57,506 nt of DNA from Chryseobacterium limigenitum (GCF_900114875.1 NZ_FPKW01000024.1:1-57506); one strand, 5' to 3'. Positions 27,127 through 37,223 are shown, counted from the first letter of the stretch. A program made the numbers and translations. The notes: a model not told the origin generated them from the sequence alone.

Positions 27127-28041
27127 TTATTTCAAAACTTTATCTAAAAAGTCAACCGTTAAATTCAATGTTTCTGTAAACCAGGGTTCTGCAGACCAAA
27201 ATGAATGTGGAGAATCTTTAATTTCATGAAATTCTGTCGGAATATTATAGCTTTTCAGTTTCTTCATCATATCGTCTCTTCCTGCATGAAAACGAGGTTG
27301 CGAACTGTTGATGAAAAGGATGGGAGGTGTGTTTTTATCCACATATTCCAAAGGTGAGGCTTCTTTCCAGATTTTCGGATTGTCTTTTTGTGGATAACCC
27401 AGCCAATAAGCGTCGTAAGTTCCTTCTTTGCCGGATTCTTCATGAACAAAAGAAACAACGCCGTCTACATTGACAATAGCCTGCAATTTATTCTTTTTCT
27501 TAACCCCAACTAAAGTCGCAATTTGAGCTCCGGCAGATTCACCCAAAACCACCATTTTCTTTTTGTTTAAAGAATATGTTGAATGATTTTTCTTTAACCA
27601 TTGAATACCTGTTTCAATATCTTCAACTCCTGCAGGATATTTTGCAACATCAGCCAATCGATATCCGATTGTGATGACAACATATCCTTTTGAAGCTAAT
27701 TCCATTGCCATAAATTTTTCATTCTCCTTACTTCCTGAAACCCAACCACCGCCGTGAACCATAGCAATTCCCGGATATTTTTTTGATTTATCGAGAGGGT
27801 AGTAGATGTCGGCTTTTAAGGAAAGTCCGTTGATGTTGGTATATTCTACATCTTTATCAACTCCAATGTTTTGCGGAACAGGTCGGTCGATAGGTGTGAT
27901 GAAAGAATATTTTTTCTTGAATTTTTCATACGTCACTTCATTGGTGTAAGGAGTAGCATTCGGTCGTGGAACTTGACCGAATGCTAATGTGCCTCCTAAC
28001 CAAAAAATAGAAATATAAGTAAGTTTTTTGCTAAAATTCAT
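27127..28041 (-). CDS. Secreted alpha/beta-hydrolase, probable carbohydrate esterase
   Basis: This 304-residue exported esterase has a signal peptide ending near LAFGQ (about 23). It shows AMVHGGGWVSGSKENEKFMA (oxyanion hole HGGG), MVVLGESAGAQIATL (nucleophile Ser), then an Asp near FHAGRDDMMK and DSPHSFWSAE with the catalytic His. It belongs to the hormone-sensitive-lipase/BD-FAE-like group used as acetyl or feruloyl esterases in polysaccharide loci. It lies 21 bp downstream of the GH28 gene and is probably cotranscribed. It differs from the esterase at 23609, so the locus carries two side-chain esterases besides CE12. Confidence 0.78.
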   Translation of the reverse strand: MNFSKKLTYISIFWLGGTLAFGQVPRPNATPYTNEVTYEKFKKKYSFITPIDRPVPQNIGVDKDVEYTNINGLSLKADIYYPLDKSKKYPGIAMVHGGGWVSGSKENEKFMAMELASKGYVVITIGYRLADVAKYPAGVEDIETGIQWLKKNHSTYSLNKKKMVVLGESAGAQIATLVGVKKKNKLQAIVNVDGVVSFVHEESGKEGTYDAYWLGYPQKDNPKIWKEASPLEYVDKNTPPILFINSSQPRFHAGRDDMMKKLKSYNIPTEFHEIKDSPHSFWSAEPWFTETLNLTVDFLDKVLK

Positions 28042-28062
28042 GTTGTCAAATAATTAAAATAT

Positions 28063-29730
28063 TTATTTAACTGCATTTTTAGCTACATCAGTTCCGATAG
28101 AAAGCAAATTTTTATCAGACGTGACTTCTTTTGGTAACAGGACTGCTCCTGTTTTATTTCCTAAAACCTTAACGAACGGCTTATTTGCAGATTCAAATTT
28201 TACTGTTGAAAGGTTGATATTTTTACTGTTGTAAATTGTTGCGCCTGTTCCTTCAGAATATTTCAGTTTAACATTTTTTAGTTGAATTCCGTCTGCATCA
28301 ACGATTGTTAAAGCTTTTTTCGTGTCGAACTGAGAATCTTCAATAACGATATTTTTAAGATTCATTTCAGCTAAACCAAACAAAGTGATCGCTTCATAAG
28401 AATTAACAGCATTGATGTTTTTAAAGAAAATATTTCTAAAGATCGGAGTTTCTTCTGTTACCGGATAAACCTTTTCCGGTGCTTTGTTGCCTTCTTGTTT
28501 TTGTCCGTCTTCCAAAACCGGAGAAGCGCCTTCATAGAACATATTGAAACCAATTGTTTGTGTCGGAATGTTGATCATATCAATATTTTTAATGTAAATA
28601 TTTTCAACGATTCCACCTCTTCCGCGGGTTGTTTTGAAACGAAGACCAATATCTGTTCCGATGAAAGTACAGTCGGAAACGTGGATGTTTCTTGCTCCGC
28701 CAGACATTTCGCTTCCTACCACAAAACCTCCGTGACCGTGGTAGACAACATTGTTTTTAATGATAACATTTTCAGTGGGCATATTTCTTTTTCTTCCGTC
28801 TTCATTTTTCCCTGATTTAATACAAATTGCATCATCACCAACATCGAAAGTATTATCGTAGATCAAAACATTTTTACAAGATTCCAAGTCTACACCATCA
28901 CCGTTTTGAGAAAACCAAGGATTTCTAACCGTAAGATTTCTTAAAATAACGTTTGTACACATCAATGGGTGAAGGTTCCAGGCTGGAGAATTCTGGAAAG
29001 TTGGGCCGTCTAATAAAACTTTGTCGCATCCAACCAGACTTACCATAACCGGACGAAGGAAATCTTTAACTGTTGTCAGTTCTTCTTTAGAAATTTTATC
29101 AGGAACATTGAAGCTTGAACTGCTTTCAAATCCTTTTTTATAGCTTTCTGAAGGATACCAGTTTTTACCGTCAGTAGATAGAATTCCTCCGGATTTTACG
29201 ATTTCTTTCCATTCAGATTCTGCGACTTTGCTTTTTTTGATGGCTCTCCATGCGTCACCGCTTCCGTCAATCACCCCTTTTCCAGTGATCGCGATGTTAG
29301 TTGCATTTCTAGCCGAAATAGGTGATTGACAACGAATGGTATTTAATCCTTCAAAACTTACATCAACTAAAGGATAATCTGCTTTATCTTTACTGAAAAC
29401 GATGAAAGCACCTTCTTCTACATGAAGATTGATGTTGCTTTTAAGTTCTATTGGGCCTGTTAGCCACATTCCGCGGGGAACGACTAATTTCCCACCTCCT
29501 TTTTTACTTAAATCCTCGATCGCTTTTTTGAAAGCTTCTGTATTTTTTACATTTCCGCCTGCAACGCCACCATAGTGATTGATTGAAACGGTGTTTGCGG
29601 CAAAAGAAGTTTCTGTAACCTGAGGCATTTTAAACTCAATGTTTTTATAAATATCCGGATTCTGAGCATACATTTGCCCTGAAAACATCATTGCTACTAC
29701 TAAACCGATAACTTTGAGAGACTTCTTCAT
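28063..29730 (-). CDS. Polygalacturonase-type glycoside hydrolase, GH28
   Basis: The 555-residue exported beta-helix enzyme hydrolyses alpha-1,4-galacturonosyl bonds (polygalacturonase or exo/rhamnogalacturonan hydrolase). A signal peptide ends near QMYAQ (about 23). GH28 signatures are NGDGVDLESC (about 275), VGDDAICIKSG (about 297), YHGHGGFVVGSEMSGG and IGLRFKTTRGRGG, giving the three aspartates, the His and the Arg-Lys pair. Length is typical for Bacteroidota GH28. It is preceded by GH43 (87 bp) and followed closely by an esterase. Confidence 0.92.
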   Translation of the reverse strand: MKKSLKVIGLVVAMMFSGQMYAQNPDIYKNIEFKMPQVTETSFAANTVSINHYGGVAGGNVKNTEAFKKAIEDLSKKGGGKLVVPRGMWLTGPIELKSNINLHVEEGAFIVFSKDKADYPLVDVSFEGLNTIRCQSPISARNATNIAITGKGVIDGSGDAWRAIKKSKVAESEWKEIVKSGGILSTDGKNWYPSESYKKGFESSSSFNVPDKISKEELTTVKDFLRPVMVSLVGCDKVLLDGPTFQNSPAWNLHPLMCTNVILRNLTVRNPWFSQNGDGVDLESCKNVLIYDNTFDVGDDAICIKSGKNEDGRKRNMPTENVIIKNNVVYHGHGGFVVGSEMSGGARNIHVSDCTFIGTDIGLRFKTTRGRGGIVENIYIKNIDMINIPTQTIGFNMFYEGASPVLEDGQKQEGNKAPEKVYPVTEETPIFRNIFFKNINAVNSYEAITLFGLAEMNLKNIVIEDSQFDTKKALTIVDADGIQLKNVKLKYSEGTGATIYNSKNINLSTVKFESANKPFVKVLGNKTGAVLLPKEVTSDKNLLSIGTDVAKNAVK

Positions 29731-29817
29731 TTTATTTTTTTTGAGTTTTAATTTTTTTAATTGATTTTAAAATTAGCTGGCATAGCTTTTATTTTAAGGA
29801 TATTCTGTGGGAAATAA

Positions 29818-31461
29818 TTAATTTTTAGTAATTCTAAACCAATCAAAATCCGCATATCCTCCGCGAGGTGCTTTGGTTGTGCTTACGCTGTATAAACCGA
29901 CTTTAGCTCCAATCCATTTTCCGGGTTTTGCCTGGAAAACGTCGCCTGCTTTTGTGAAATTTTTTCCGTTTTCGCTGTAACTGAATTGACATAAACCATT
30001 CGGTTCGTTTACATTTACTTTTAAATAAACTTCGTTTCCTTTTAATTTTGTTTCAAATAAAACTTTTTCTTCACCGCCTTTATCTGCTTTTTCAGCTCTT
30101 CTTAATTGTAAATAATATCCGTCGGGTTTGTTTGTAATCACGATTGATTCATGATCTAATCCCATGATCAATAATCCCGCTGTTTTTCCTTCTTTGGCAT
30201 CTTCGGGTGTTAATTTCACTTTTGTTGAAGCTGCAAAGCTTGGTGCCGGGAATTTTTGGGTTAATAAATTCGGAACGTTCCATAGATTTTTTTCACCTTC
30301 GTGAACTTTCATTGAGAATAATCTTAAAAATTTTTGTCCCGGAAGTTTGGATGACCAGACGATATTTTCATTCGCACTCCATTGCCATTGAATTCCTAAT
30401 TTTTCACCATCAAATTCATCTGTTTCATTTGGGGTAACGATAGGGTAGGATTGTCCGACGTTTGGTTTTTTATAGGTTAAAACCGGTTCGCCGATTCCGT
30501 TTTTATTATTGTCGATTCCGATGACAGGCCAGTCTTTTTCCCACTTCATAGGTTGTAAGTGAACGATTCTTCCACCCGCATCAACGTCTTGAAAATGGTA
30601 AAACCAATCTTCACCTGAAGGCGTATCTACCCAAGCTCCCTGATGAGGTCCGTTGATTTTTGTGGAACCTTGCTCTAGCACAACTTTCTCTTCATAAGGA
30701 CCGTAAATATTTTTTGATCTTAAAACCAATTGCCAACCTGTAGCAACTCCTCCTGCAGGGGCAAAAATATAGTAATAGCCGTTTCTTTTATACATTTTGG
30801 GACCTTCCACGGTTGGATGTGCGTCGTGACCGTCAAAAACGTGAACGCCTTTATCCAAGACCTTTGTTCCTTCAGGATTCATTTTATTTAGGCTTAAAAT
30901 ACTTTTCACTCCGGCACGGCTTCCGGCCCAACCATGAACTAAATAGGCGTTTCCATCTTCATCCCAAAACGGACAAGAATCGATCAAGCCTTTTCCTTCC
31001 ATTACCAAAACAGCCTTTTCCCAAGTTCCCAATGGATCTTTGGTTTTAATCATATAAATTCCGAAATCGGGATCGCCCCAATAAATGTAAAATTCACCTT
31101 TATGAAATCTGATGCTTGGCGCCCAAACTCCGTCACCTCTTTTTGGAGTAGAGAAATGTTCGCTCGGAAGAACGTCAGGAAGTGCATAATTCACTAATTT
31201 CCAGTTCACCATATCTTTTGAATGAAGAATGGGTAATCCCGGAGCTTCATTGAAACTTGAAGCCGTCATATAATAATCGTCACCGACACGAATCACATCC
31301 GGATCGGAATAATCTGCATACAAAACAGGATTTCTAAAGTTTTTTCCCTGATCTACAGTCCAAACTTCGGAAACATAGTTTTTTTCCTGTGCATTAAGAT
31401 ATGTTGAAGCAACTGAAAATGCTGCAATTGCTGCTATATTTAAAATATTTTTTGTCCTCAT
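29818..31461 (-). CDS. Glycoside hydrolase GH43 with C-terminal beta-sandwich
   Basis: The 547-residue exported enzyme has a signal peptide (to about 24) and a five-bladed propeller: ADYSDPDVIRVGDDYYMTAS (catalytic base Asp), GVWAPSIRFHKGEFYIYWGD, GLIDSCPFWDEDGNAYLVHG (pKa-modulating Asp) and HPTVEGPKMYKRNGYYYIF (general acid Glu). The last 200 residues form the beta-sandwich found in many GH43 proteins (GLLIMGLDHESIV, then GAKVGLYSVS). GH43 members release arabinose, xylose or galactose from side chains; in this locus they probably trim pectin side chains. Exact specificity is not readable. Confidence 0.9.
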   Translation of the reverse strand: MRTKNILNIAAIAAFSVASTYLNAQEKNYVSEVWTVDQGKNFRNPVLYADYSDPDVIRVGDDYYMTASSFNEAPGLPILHSKDMVNWKLVNYALPDVLPSEHFSTPKRGDGVWAPSIRFHKGEFYIYWGDPDFGIYMIKTKDPLGTWEKAVLVMEGKGLIDSCPFWDEDGNAYLVHGWAGSRAGVKSILSLNKMNPEGTKVLDKGVHVFDGHDAHPTVEGPKMYKRNGYYYIFAPAGGVATGWQLVLRSKNIYGPYEEKVVLEQGSTKINGPHQGAWVDTPSGEDWFYHFQDVDAGGRIVHLQPMKWEKDWPVIGIDNNKNGIGEPVLTYKKPNVGQSYPIVTPNETDEFDGEKLGIQWQWSANENIVWSSKLPGQKFLRLFSMKVHEGEKNLWNVPNLLTQKFPAPSFAASTKVKLTPEDAKEGKTAGLLIMGLDHESIVITNKPDGYYLQLRRAEKADKGGEEKVLFETKLKGNEVYLKVNVNEPNGLCQFSYSENGKNFTKAGDVFQAKPGKWIGAKVGLYSVSTTKAPRGGYADFDWFRITKN

Positions 31462-31506
31462 AAAATCAGATTCATTGTTTAGGTGGTAGGAATTGGATTG
31501 TAGGTT

Positions 31507-32763
31507 TTATTTTTCAAATTCTATACTTGCCAAGATAAATGGTCCTGTTCCTTTTGCATCGTTGGAACGAATTTCTTCGTTTACATAATATTCGTAAGAA
31601 CCATCTCTGTAAGGTTTTCCTCCTAAACCTGCCACTGCACAGCATTTATTTAAATTAACCACACCATTTTCATCAACTGTAATTAAATTTTTGATAATTC
31701 CATCATAACCTTTTTTGGCAGCAGCTTTATAAGATTTTGGAAGATAACCGTTGTTGACAGATTTAATGATCGTGTAGACAAACATTGATGATGCTGTAGC
31801 TTCTGTGTAATTTCCTTTTTCTCCAGCCTTATCCAGCACTTGATACCAAAGTCCGTTGTCTTTATCCTGAACTTTTATTATAGCATCTGTATAAGATTTT
31901 AAGTAAGAAATTAATTTTGCTCTTCCCGGATGGTCTTTGGGTAAATAATCCAAGACGTCTACCATTGCCATTCCGTACCAACCCATTGCTCTTCCCCAGA
32001 AATTAGGAGAAACTCCGGTTTCTTTGTTTGCCCAAGCCTGTTCTTTACTCTCGTCCCAAGCGTGATACAGCAATCCTGTTTTTTTGTCTACCAAATGTTT
32101 TTGAATCAAATCAAACTGTAAAACAACATCATTATAAGCTTTTGTTGCATCTGCGCCTTTTGCAAAATCTTTGGTGTAGTGAGCATAAAATGGTTGTCCC
32201 ATGTATAAACCATCCAGCCACATTTGGCTTGGATAGATCTTTTTGTGCCAAAAACCACCTTCTGATGTTCTTGGTTGTCCGTCAATCTGAGAACGAAGCA
32301 TTTTCAAAGCTTTTAGATACTTTTCTTTTTTCTCTTTTTCGTAAAGATAAAGAAGTACATTTCCGCTGTTTAGAAGATCTATATTGTATTTATCTAATTC
32401 GTAGGTAAGGATACTGCCATCTTCTTTCACCAATTTTTCTCCAAAGCTGCTAATGTAGTCGTAATATTCTTTTTTGCCTGTTTTTGCATAAACCTGTTCA
32501 GCTCCATCCAAAACAATAGCTGATGGATAGGTCCATTTCGGACTTTTACTGAAATCAAGCATCCAGGATTCCGGAAAACGGTTCATTTCGGAAAGTAGCA
32601 TTCTTTCAGACCATTTTAGGTTGGTTGGAACTACTTTTCCTGATTTTGAATTTTCTGTTGCAGGTTTTGATGCTACAGATTTAGTTTGAGCACATGCCAA
32701 GAACATTCCTGAACCTAAAATTGCAACAGCGTATGCTTTTATGTTTTTGTTAATGAAATTCAT
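31507..32763 (-). CDS. Unsaturated rhamnogalacturonyl/galacturonyl hydrolase, GH105
   Basis: This 418-residue (alpha/alpha)6-barrel enzyme has a lipobox LACAQ near residue 24, so it is membrane-anchored. GH105 enzymes remove the 4,5-unsaturated uronate left at the non-reducing end by lyases. The pattern KIYPSQMWLDGLYMGQPFYA (catalytic Asp near residue 182) and FWGRAMGWYGMAMVDVLDYL, with a final GGKPYRDGSYEYYVNE, matches the YteR/YesR group. Its product feeds KdgF and KduI. It lies between GH43 (45 bp) and the pectate lyase gene (59 bp). Confidence 0.9.
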   Translation of the reverse strand: MNFINKNIKAYAVAILGSGMFLACAQTKSVASKPATENSKSGKVVPTNLKWSERMLLSEMNRFPESWMLDFSKSPKWTYPSAIVLDGAEQVYAKTGKKEYYDYISSFGEKLVKEDGSILTYELDKYNIDLLNSGNVLLYLYEKEKKEKYLKALKMLRSQIDGQPRTSEGGFWHKKIYPSQMWLDGLYMGQPFYAHYTKDFAKGADATKAYNDVVLQFDLIQKHLVDKKTGLLYHAWDESKEQAWANKETGVSPNFWGRAMGWYGMAMVDVLDYLPKDHPGRAKLISYLKSYTDAIIKVQDKDNGLWYQVLDKAGEKGNYTEATASSMFVYTIIKSVNNGYLPKSYKAAAKKGYDGIIKNLITVDENGVVNLNKCCAVAGLGGKPYRDGSYEYYVNEEIRSNDAKGTGPFILASIEFEK

Positions 32764-32822
32764 GATTTTAAACTTTAAAGTTGATTATTTTTTACCGAAT
32801 TTAACAAGAGTTTTCATGGTTA

Positions 32823-34238
32823 TTAGAATTGTTTTTCGGTTATTTTTTTAACAATATCATTAAAATAAACTTCAATATTATCGTAGTTTTTATCTAAATC
32901 TCTTCCGTTGGCGTTGGCCACTTTTGGATTTAATTTATTTTTAATTTCCCATTCATCAGGCATTCCATCGTTGTCCGAATCGAGTAGAGTTTTCCCTTGT
33001 TTCAGGTCTGGAAATCCGCCGACATCTTTTTGGGAATCAATGATTCCGTTGGTACTTCCTTTTGAACCTTTGTAAGTGAAACTTCCGTTTTTTACATCTT
33101 TCAAAACATGCAGATCCACTGCATCTCTCACCAAACTTGCTCCACCGATCTGTAAAATTTTCTCGTAAGCTTCTTTTGCAGACTGCGTTTTTACATTATT
33201 CTGAATATCGTGTGGCTGATTGATTTTTATTGAGTTTTTATCTTTATCCGTCAAATTATAAGAAGCTTTCATCTGACTGAAAACACCTTCCGTCCAATTG
33301 TCTTTTGTGACTGCAGGATTTCCTTCCATTACATTTCCGTTGATGTAATATTTCCCCCAAATATTGTAAACTTCTGTCTCGGGTTTTTCGTTTTTATCGA
33401 TGGCAACAATTCGTTGTTTTGTCATTGTTGCAGGGCCGGGTTTGTAGTAATTATTGACGATATTCACATTCATTCCTTCGCCTCCGTAAACATTGTTGTG
33501 CCCCCAATTGTAAATGATATTATTTCTAAAATCGGTAAGGTCGGTTAAGGCAAATTTGCTTCCTGCATATTCCCCCAATCGCGGATTTCTACTATCGTGA
33601 TGAGCGTAAATATTATGATGAAAAGAGGCAAATTTTCCGCCCGCAATTCCACCGTATCCGTGAGCGCCTTTTTGGTGAGCAGAATTTCTCAGACTTTCTG
33701 CAATGACACACCATTGAAGTGTTGTATTTTCGTTGACATAAATAGAAACCGTCTCGTCTGTTGACCAACTCATTGAGCAATGATCAACGATCAGATTTTT
33801 AATGAATCTTGCGCCCAAAGCATCGCCTTCATAGTTTTTCTGATCTCCCATTCGAAATCGCATGTAACGTATAACCACATTGTCTGCGCCAACGAAAGTT
33901 TCGTAATTGGCAACGGTAATTCCGTCTCCGGGAGCGGTTTGTCCGGCAATGGTAACGTCACCTTCTTTTATTTTTAATGGAGATTCTAAATAAATCGTTC
34001 CGCTTGTTTTAAAAGCAATATATCTCGGACCTTTTTGGTCTAAAGCATATCTCAAAGTACCTTCTGAACCGTCATCTGTTAATTTCGTTACAAAATAAAC
34101 CTTTCCGCCACGTCCGCCGGTTGTGTATCTTCCGAAACCTTCTGCACCGGGGAAACTCAACACATTCTGAGCATTTGCCAATGAGGAAATACCGCATAAA
34201 ATTCCTATCGTGAATAGTTTTGTGAAGTGTTTTTTCAT
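32823..34238 (-). CDS. Pectate lyase, PL1-like beta-helix with C-terminal calcium-binding tail
   Basis: This 471-residue exported protein has a signal peptide ending near LANAQ (about 24) and then SFPGAEGFGRYTTGGRGGKV, the typical start of Bacteroidota PL1 pectate lyases. Landmarks are VIRYMRFRMGD, FIKNLIVDHCSMSWSTDE (the V-x-x-D-H-x-S block), HHNIYAHHDSRNPRLG (catalytic Arg region) and RNNIIYNWGHNNVYGGEG. The end holds DSDNDGMPDEWEIKNKLNP, a thrombospondin-3-like calcium loop often seen at the end of these enzymes. It is much longer than the lipoprotein lyase at 22186 and belongs to another PL1 subfamily. Operon position is third after susCD. Confidence 0.88.
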   Translation of the reverse strand: MKKHFTKLFTIGILCGISSLANAQNVLSFPGAEGFGRYTTGGRGGKVYFVTKLTDDGSEGTLRYALDQKGPRYIAFKTSGTIYLESPLKIKEGDVTIAGQTAPGDGITVANYETFVGADNVVIRYMRFRMGDQKNYEGDALGARFIKNLIVDHCSMSWSTDETVSIYVNENTTLQWCVIAESLRNSAHQKGAHGYGGIAGGKFASFHHNIYAHHDSRNPRLGEYAGSKFALTDLTDFRNNIIYNWGHNNVYGGEGMNVNIVNNYYKPGPATMTKQRIVAIDKNEKPETEVYNIWGKYYINGNVMEGNPAVTKDNWTEGVFSQMKASYNLTDKDKNSIKINQPHDIQNNVKTQSAKEAYEKILQIGGASLVRDAVDLHVLKDVKNGSFTYKGSKGSTNGIIDSQKDVGGFPDLKQGKTLLDSDNDGMPDEWEIKNKLNPKVANANGRDLDKNYDNIEVYFNDIVKKITEKQF

Positions 34239-34277
34239 GATTGAAAATCTTTGGTGGTTGTGATGGTGTGGTTTAAA

Positions 34278-35300
34278 TTATTTTAAACTTTTTTTCGTGT
34301 TCCAGTTGTCGTTTCCTTTGAGAATATTTTCTGTAGTGTATTTTTTTCTTTCTTCTTTGGTTAGTTGGTGTGACCAGGAAACTCTCTTGGAAATGTTGGC
34401 TCCTGTTCCTTTAGAATTAGATTCTGCATAGAAAGTTGTTTTTTCTGCATCAGGTTTGCTCCAATTATGCCATCCTTCTAGTTTTATGGTGGAATTGATT
34501 TCACAATTGATGTAAACGGTTTTAGCAAAAGGTCGCCAAGGTCTTCCTAAATAGACTGAATTTTCTTTAGCATTTCCGGTAATTTTAGATTTAATAAAGA
34601 CAAATCCAAACTCGTTTTCCTGTGGAGTAGAAGCAGCTGTCACATAGCTTGCCGTTTCTTTTGAGTAAATTGTACAGTTTTCAAAAACGGCTGTTCCGGC
34701 TCCGAAAATATAATCGGTTGTACCTTCGATATAGCAGTTTTTGAAATAATTTCTTGATGGTTTTGTTTTATCAACTAAATCCTGAGCTCCTTTTAAATAT
34801 AAAGTGTCTTGGTTTCCTAAGAATTTACAGTTTTCAAAAATAATCCTGTCGCCTGAAGTCAAAACGGTAACAGCTTGTCCGACTCTTCCTGAACTGTTTT
34901 CAAACGAAATATTTTTCGCTGTAAAATCATTTGAATAAATAAAAATAGTTGAAGAACCTGTTGTTCCAATATCTTTACCTTCAGAATTCTTTTTTGAAGC
35001 AAAATCGTCGTAAGTGATGATCGTGTTTTCAGGATTTTCTCCTTCCAATAAAATAGCTCCTTTTGTTTCGGGAATGATGATTTTTTCTTTGTAAACTCCT
35101 GCTTTGATTAAAATTTTTGTTCTTGTTGAAGTTCTGTTTTCAACCGCGTCAACGGCTTGTTGTATTGTGGTGAAGTTGCCTTTTCCGTCTTTCGAAACCA
35201 CGATTGTTTTATCATTAGTTTTGAAAGAAAGAAGGCTTAAAATTAATACAGAAAAAACAGAAAACAGAATAAAATTTTTATGAAAAGTGGAAGCTTTCAT
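34278..35300 (-). CDS. Pectin methylesterase, CE8 family (first copy)
   Basis: The 340-residue exported beta-helix enzyme has an N-terminal hydrophobic signal (about 10-28). CE8 motifs are VVSKDGKGNFTTIQQAVDAV, GRVGQAVTVLTSGDR (Gln), LGNQDTLYLKG (Asp), YIEGTTDYIFGAG (Asp) and YLGRPWRPFAKTVYIN (Arg/Trp). It removes methyl groups so that the lyases and GH28 can act. It is the first enzyme gene after susD, separated from it by a hairpin that may reduce readthrough. The second CE8 is at 25979. Confidence 0.92.
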   Translation of the reverse strand: MKASTFHKNFILFSVFSVLILSLLSFKTNDKTIVVSKDGKGNFTTIQQAVDAVENRTSTRTKILIKAGVYKEKIIIPETKGAILLEGENPENTIITYDDFASKKNSEGKDIGTTGSSTIFIYSNDFTAKNISFENSSGRVGQAVTVLTSGDRIIFENCKFLGNQDTLYLKGAQDLVDKTKPSRNYFKNCYIEGTTDYIFGAGTAVFENCTIYSKETASYVTAASTPQENEFGFVFIKSKITGNAKENSVYLGRPWRPFAKTVYINCEINSTIKLEGWHNWSKPDAEKTTFYAESNSKGTGANISKRVSWSHQLTKEERKKYTTENILKGNDNWNTKKSLK

Positions 35301-35328
35301 TGAATTTGATTTTGGATTTTTTTAAAAA

Positions 35329-35363
35329 TACAGACTTAGCTCTTGTTACGGAGTAAGTCTGTA
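35329..35363 (-). terminator. Hairpin between susD and the first CE8 gene
   Basis: TACAGACTTA (35329-35338) and TAAGTCTGTA (35354-35363) are fully complementary and are extended by CTC/GAG. On the - strand an A/T-rich run (ATTTTTAAAAAAA) follows. It probably works as a partial terminator, letting susCD be made in excess over the enzymes. Confidence 0.65.
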
Positions 35364-35395
35364 TCTAACTTGATATGAATGTATTTTTTTATCTT

Positions 35396-37210
35396 CTAGT
35401 AACCGTAATCTTGGGTAAGATTGTAGTTAGACTGGATGATATCGCTATAAATTGGCAATAATTCTCTCTTATTTGGCTGGAAATACTGAGCAAAACCTTT
35501 TACCGGATCACTGATGTAAGTTGGTAAAACTGCTGCTCTCCAGGCAATTTTTGTGTAACCTGTAGGCGTTGCATCTTGTGAAGCCATGTAAAATACCTGA
35601 GATTTGTCTCCACCAGTATAGTAGATATCGATGTCATTAATATTTTGCTGTGCAGACTTTGTAGGATCGTAAACCGATTTTTTAAAGTAAAGGTTTAGCG
35701 GAACATTTGCATATTGGCCCGTTCCGTTTGCGAAAGCTGTCAATTTCTGTCTTGTTTCTGTGATTTTAGCATCTAATAGATTCCAACGGATCAGGTCATA
35801 TTTTCTGATTCCTTCAGAACCAAGTTCCAACAGTCTTTCCTGAACGATATATTTGAAGAATCCGGTTTTATCAGTCGGAATTGTTCCTACCTGAGCTAAG
35901 TTTCCTATGTAAGCCCTGTTTCTTACTGCTTTTACGGCATTGATTGCATCAGCAGAAGGCGCTCCATGAATTTCATTATCAGCCTCAGCAAACATTAATA
36001 ATACATCTGAAAAACGTAATAAAGGCCAGTCTACTGCAAGGTTTTGAGAAGGACCTGTAATATTTGTCCAAGATTTTCTGTATTTAGAATCTGTGAAAGA
36101 AATCGCCGTTACCAATTCTGCCTGGTTGGTGTTGTTTACTTTGAAAATTCCAACGTTCATGTCTCTTCTTAAGTCATATTTAGTAAACTCATAGAAGTAA
36201 GTTGGGAGTGCATTGATACCGCCACCACCTTTCCAGTTGGAGTTATCATCATGTTTTAAACCGTTATAATACCCAATTTTACTGTCTGTTCTGGCATTTC
36301 CTCCAAAAGCTCCCACACAGAAAATAATTTCATTTGTAGCATCTTGAGAATTGCTGTGTAGCGCTTTGAAAACGGCTTCATAGCTAGGATTTAAACTGTG
36401 TTCTCCTGTATGATTCATGATGTCTTTACACTCATCTAAAGCAATCTGATAATAGGTTTGAGGATTTGACCCCTGTGCCATCACTTGCGGGCTTCTTCTT
36501 AAAGAATATCCTGCTCTCGCTAATGCAATTCTTGCTCTAAGACCTTTTACGAAACCTTTGGAAATTCTTGCATTGGTTGTGCTTCCTTCTGATCTCCACG
36601 GAACTAATACTGAAGCCTGTGCAAGATCAGAGATCATTCTTTCGTAGATAAAATCTCTGTCTGTTTTTGCAAGATAAAGATCCTCAAGATCTGCAGACGG
36701 TTTATCCTGAAACGGAACATCTCCCCAGTTTCTTATTAATTCATAATAAAATTGAGCTCTTAAGGTTAATGCCTCACCAAGATAGCGATCCATTAATTTT
36801 TTATCGGCATCAGAACCTGTCTGGTAAACCGGAGAAAGCGGAATGTTTTTAATGCAAAGATTCGCTCTTTCAATTCCTGAATATAATTTTAAGAAAGGTT
36901 TATTAAGTTCTGTATTGGTAGGGCAAGATCCGAACGTAGCAATTCCTCTTCTGTCGTTACAGTTGTAATCTCCTGAAGTTCTGAAGTCGTCACTTGAATG
37001 AGGATAGATCAATGATAATCTTTGTCCATATCCATCATCACCGGCAAGCTGGCTGTAAACCCCTACCAATGCGGAAAATGTATCTGCTGTACTGTCAAAT
37101 TGTTGCGCTTCTGCCACACTTGAATAATTTTCTGCTTCCAGATAATCATTACATGAATTAAGCGTAGTTAAGGACAGGATGCAACTTAAAATAATTATTG
37201 TCTTTTTCAT
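35396..37210 (-). CDS. susD: SusD/RagB-family glycan-binding lipoprotein
   Basis: This 604-residue surface lipoprotein (lipobox LTTLNSC, Cys20) closes the SusC channel and binds the glycan. It has the family layout: DYLEAENYSS, an N-terminal TPR helix set (LTLRAQFYYELIRNWGDVPF), a variable centre and a C-terminal region with RWPL-like VDWPLLRFSDVLLMFAEADN and ERLLELGSEGIRKYDLIRW. It lies 13 bp after susC, as usual. Given the neighbours, the ligand should be pectic oligogalacturonide. Confidence 0.94.
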   Translation of the reverse strand: MKKTIIILSCILSLTTLNSCNDYLEAENYSSVAEAQQFDSTADTFSALVGVYSQLAGDDGYGQRLSLIYPHSSDDFRTSGDYNCNDRRGIATFGSCPTNTELNKPFLKLYSGIERANLCIKNIPLSPVYQTGSDADKKLMDRYLGEALTLRAQFYYELIRNWGDVPFQDKPSADLEDLYLAKTDRDFIYERMISDLAQASVLVPWRSEGSTTNARISKGFVKGLRARIALARAGYSLRRSPQVMAQGSNPQTYYQIALDECKDIMNHTGEHSLNPSYEAVFKALHSNSQDATNEIIFCVGAFGGNARTDSKIGYYNGLKHDDNSNWKGGGGINALPTYFYEFTKYDLRRDMNVGIFKVNNTNQAELVTAISFTDSKYRKSWTNITGPSQNLAVDWPLLRFSDVLLMFAEADNEIHGAPSADAINAVKAVRNRAYIGNLAQVGTIPTDKTGFFKYIVQERLLELGSEGIRKYDLIRWNLLDAKITETRQKLTAFANGTGQYANVPLNLYFKKSVYDPTKSAQQNINDIDIYYTGGDKSQVFYMASQDATPTGYTKIAWRAAVLPTYISDPVKGFAQYFQPNKRELLPIYSDIIQSNYNLTQDYGY

Positions 37211-37223
37211 GTTTAAGTTTTAA

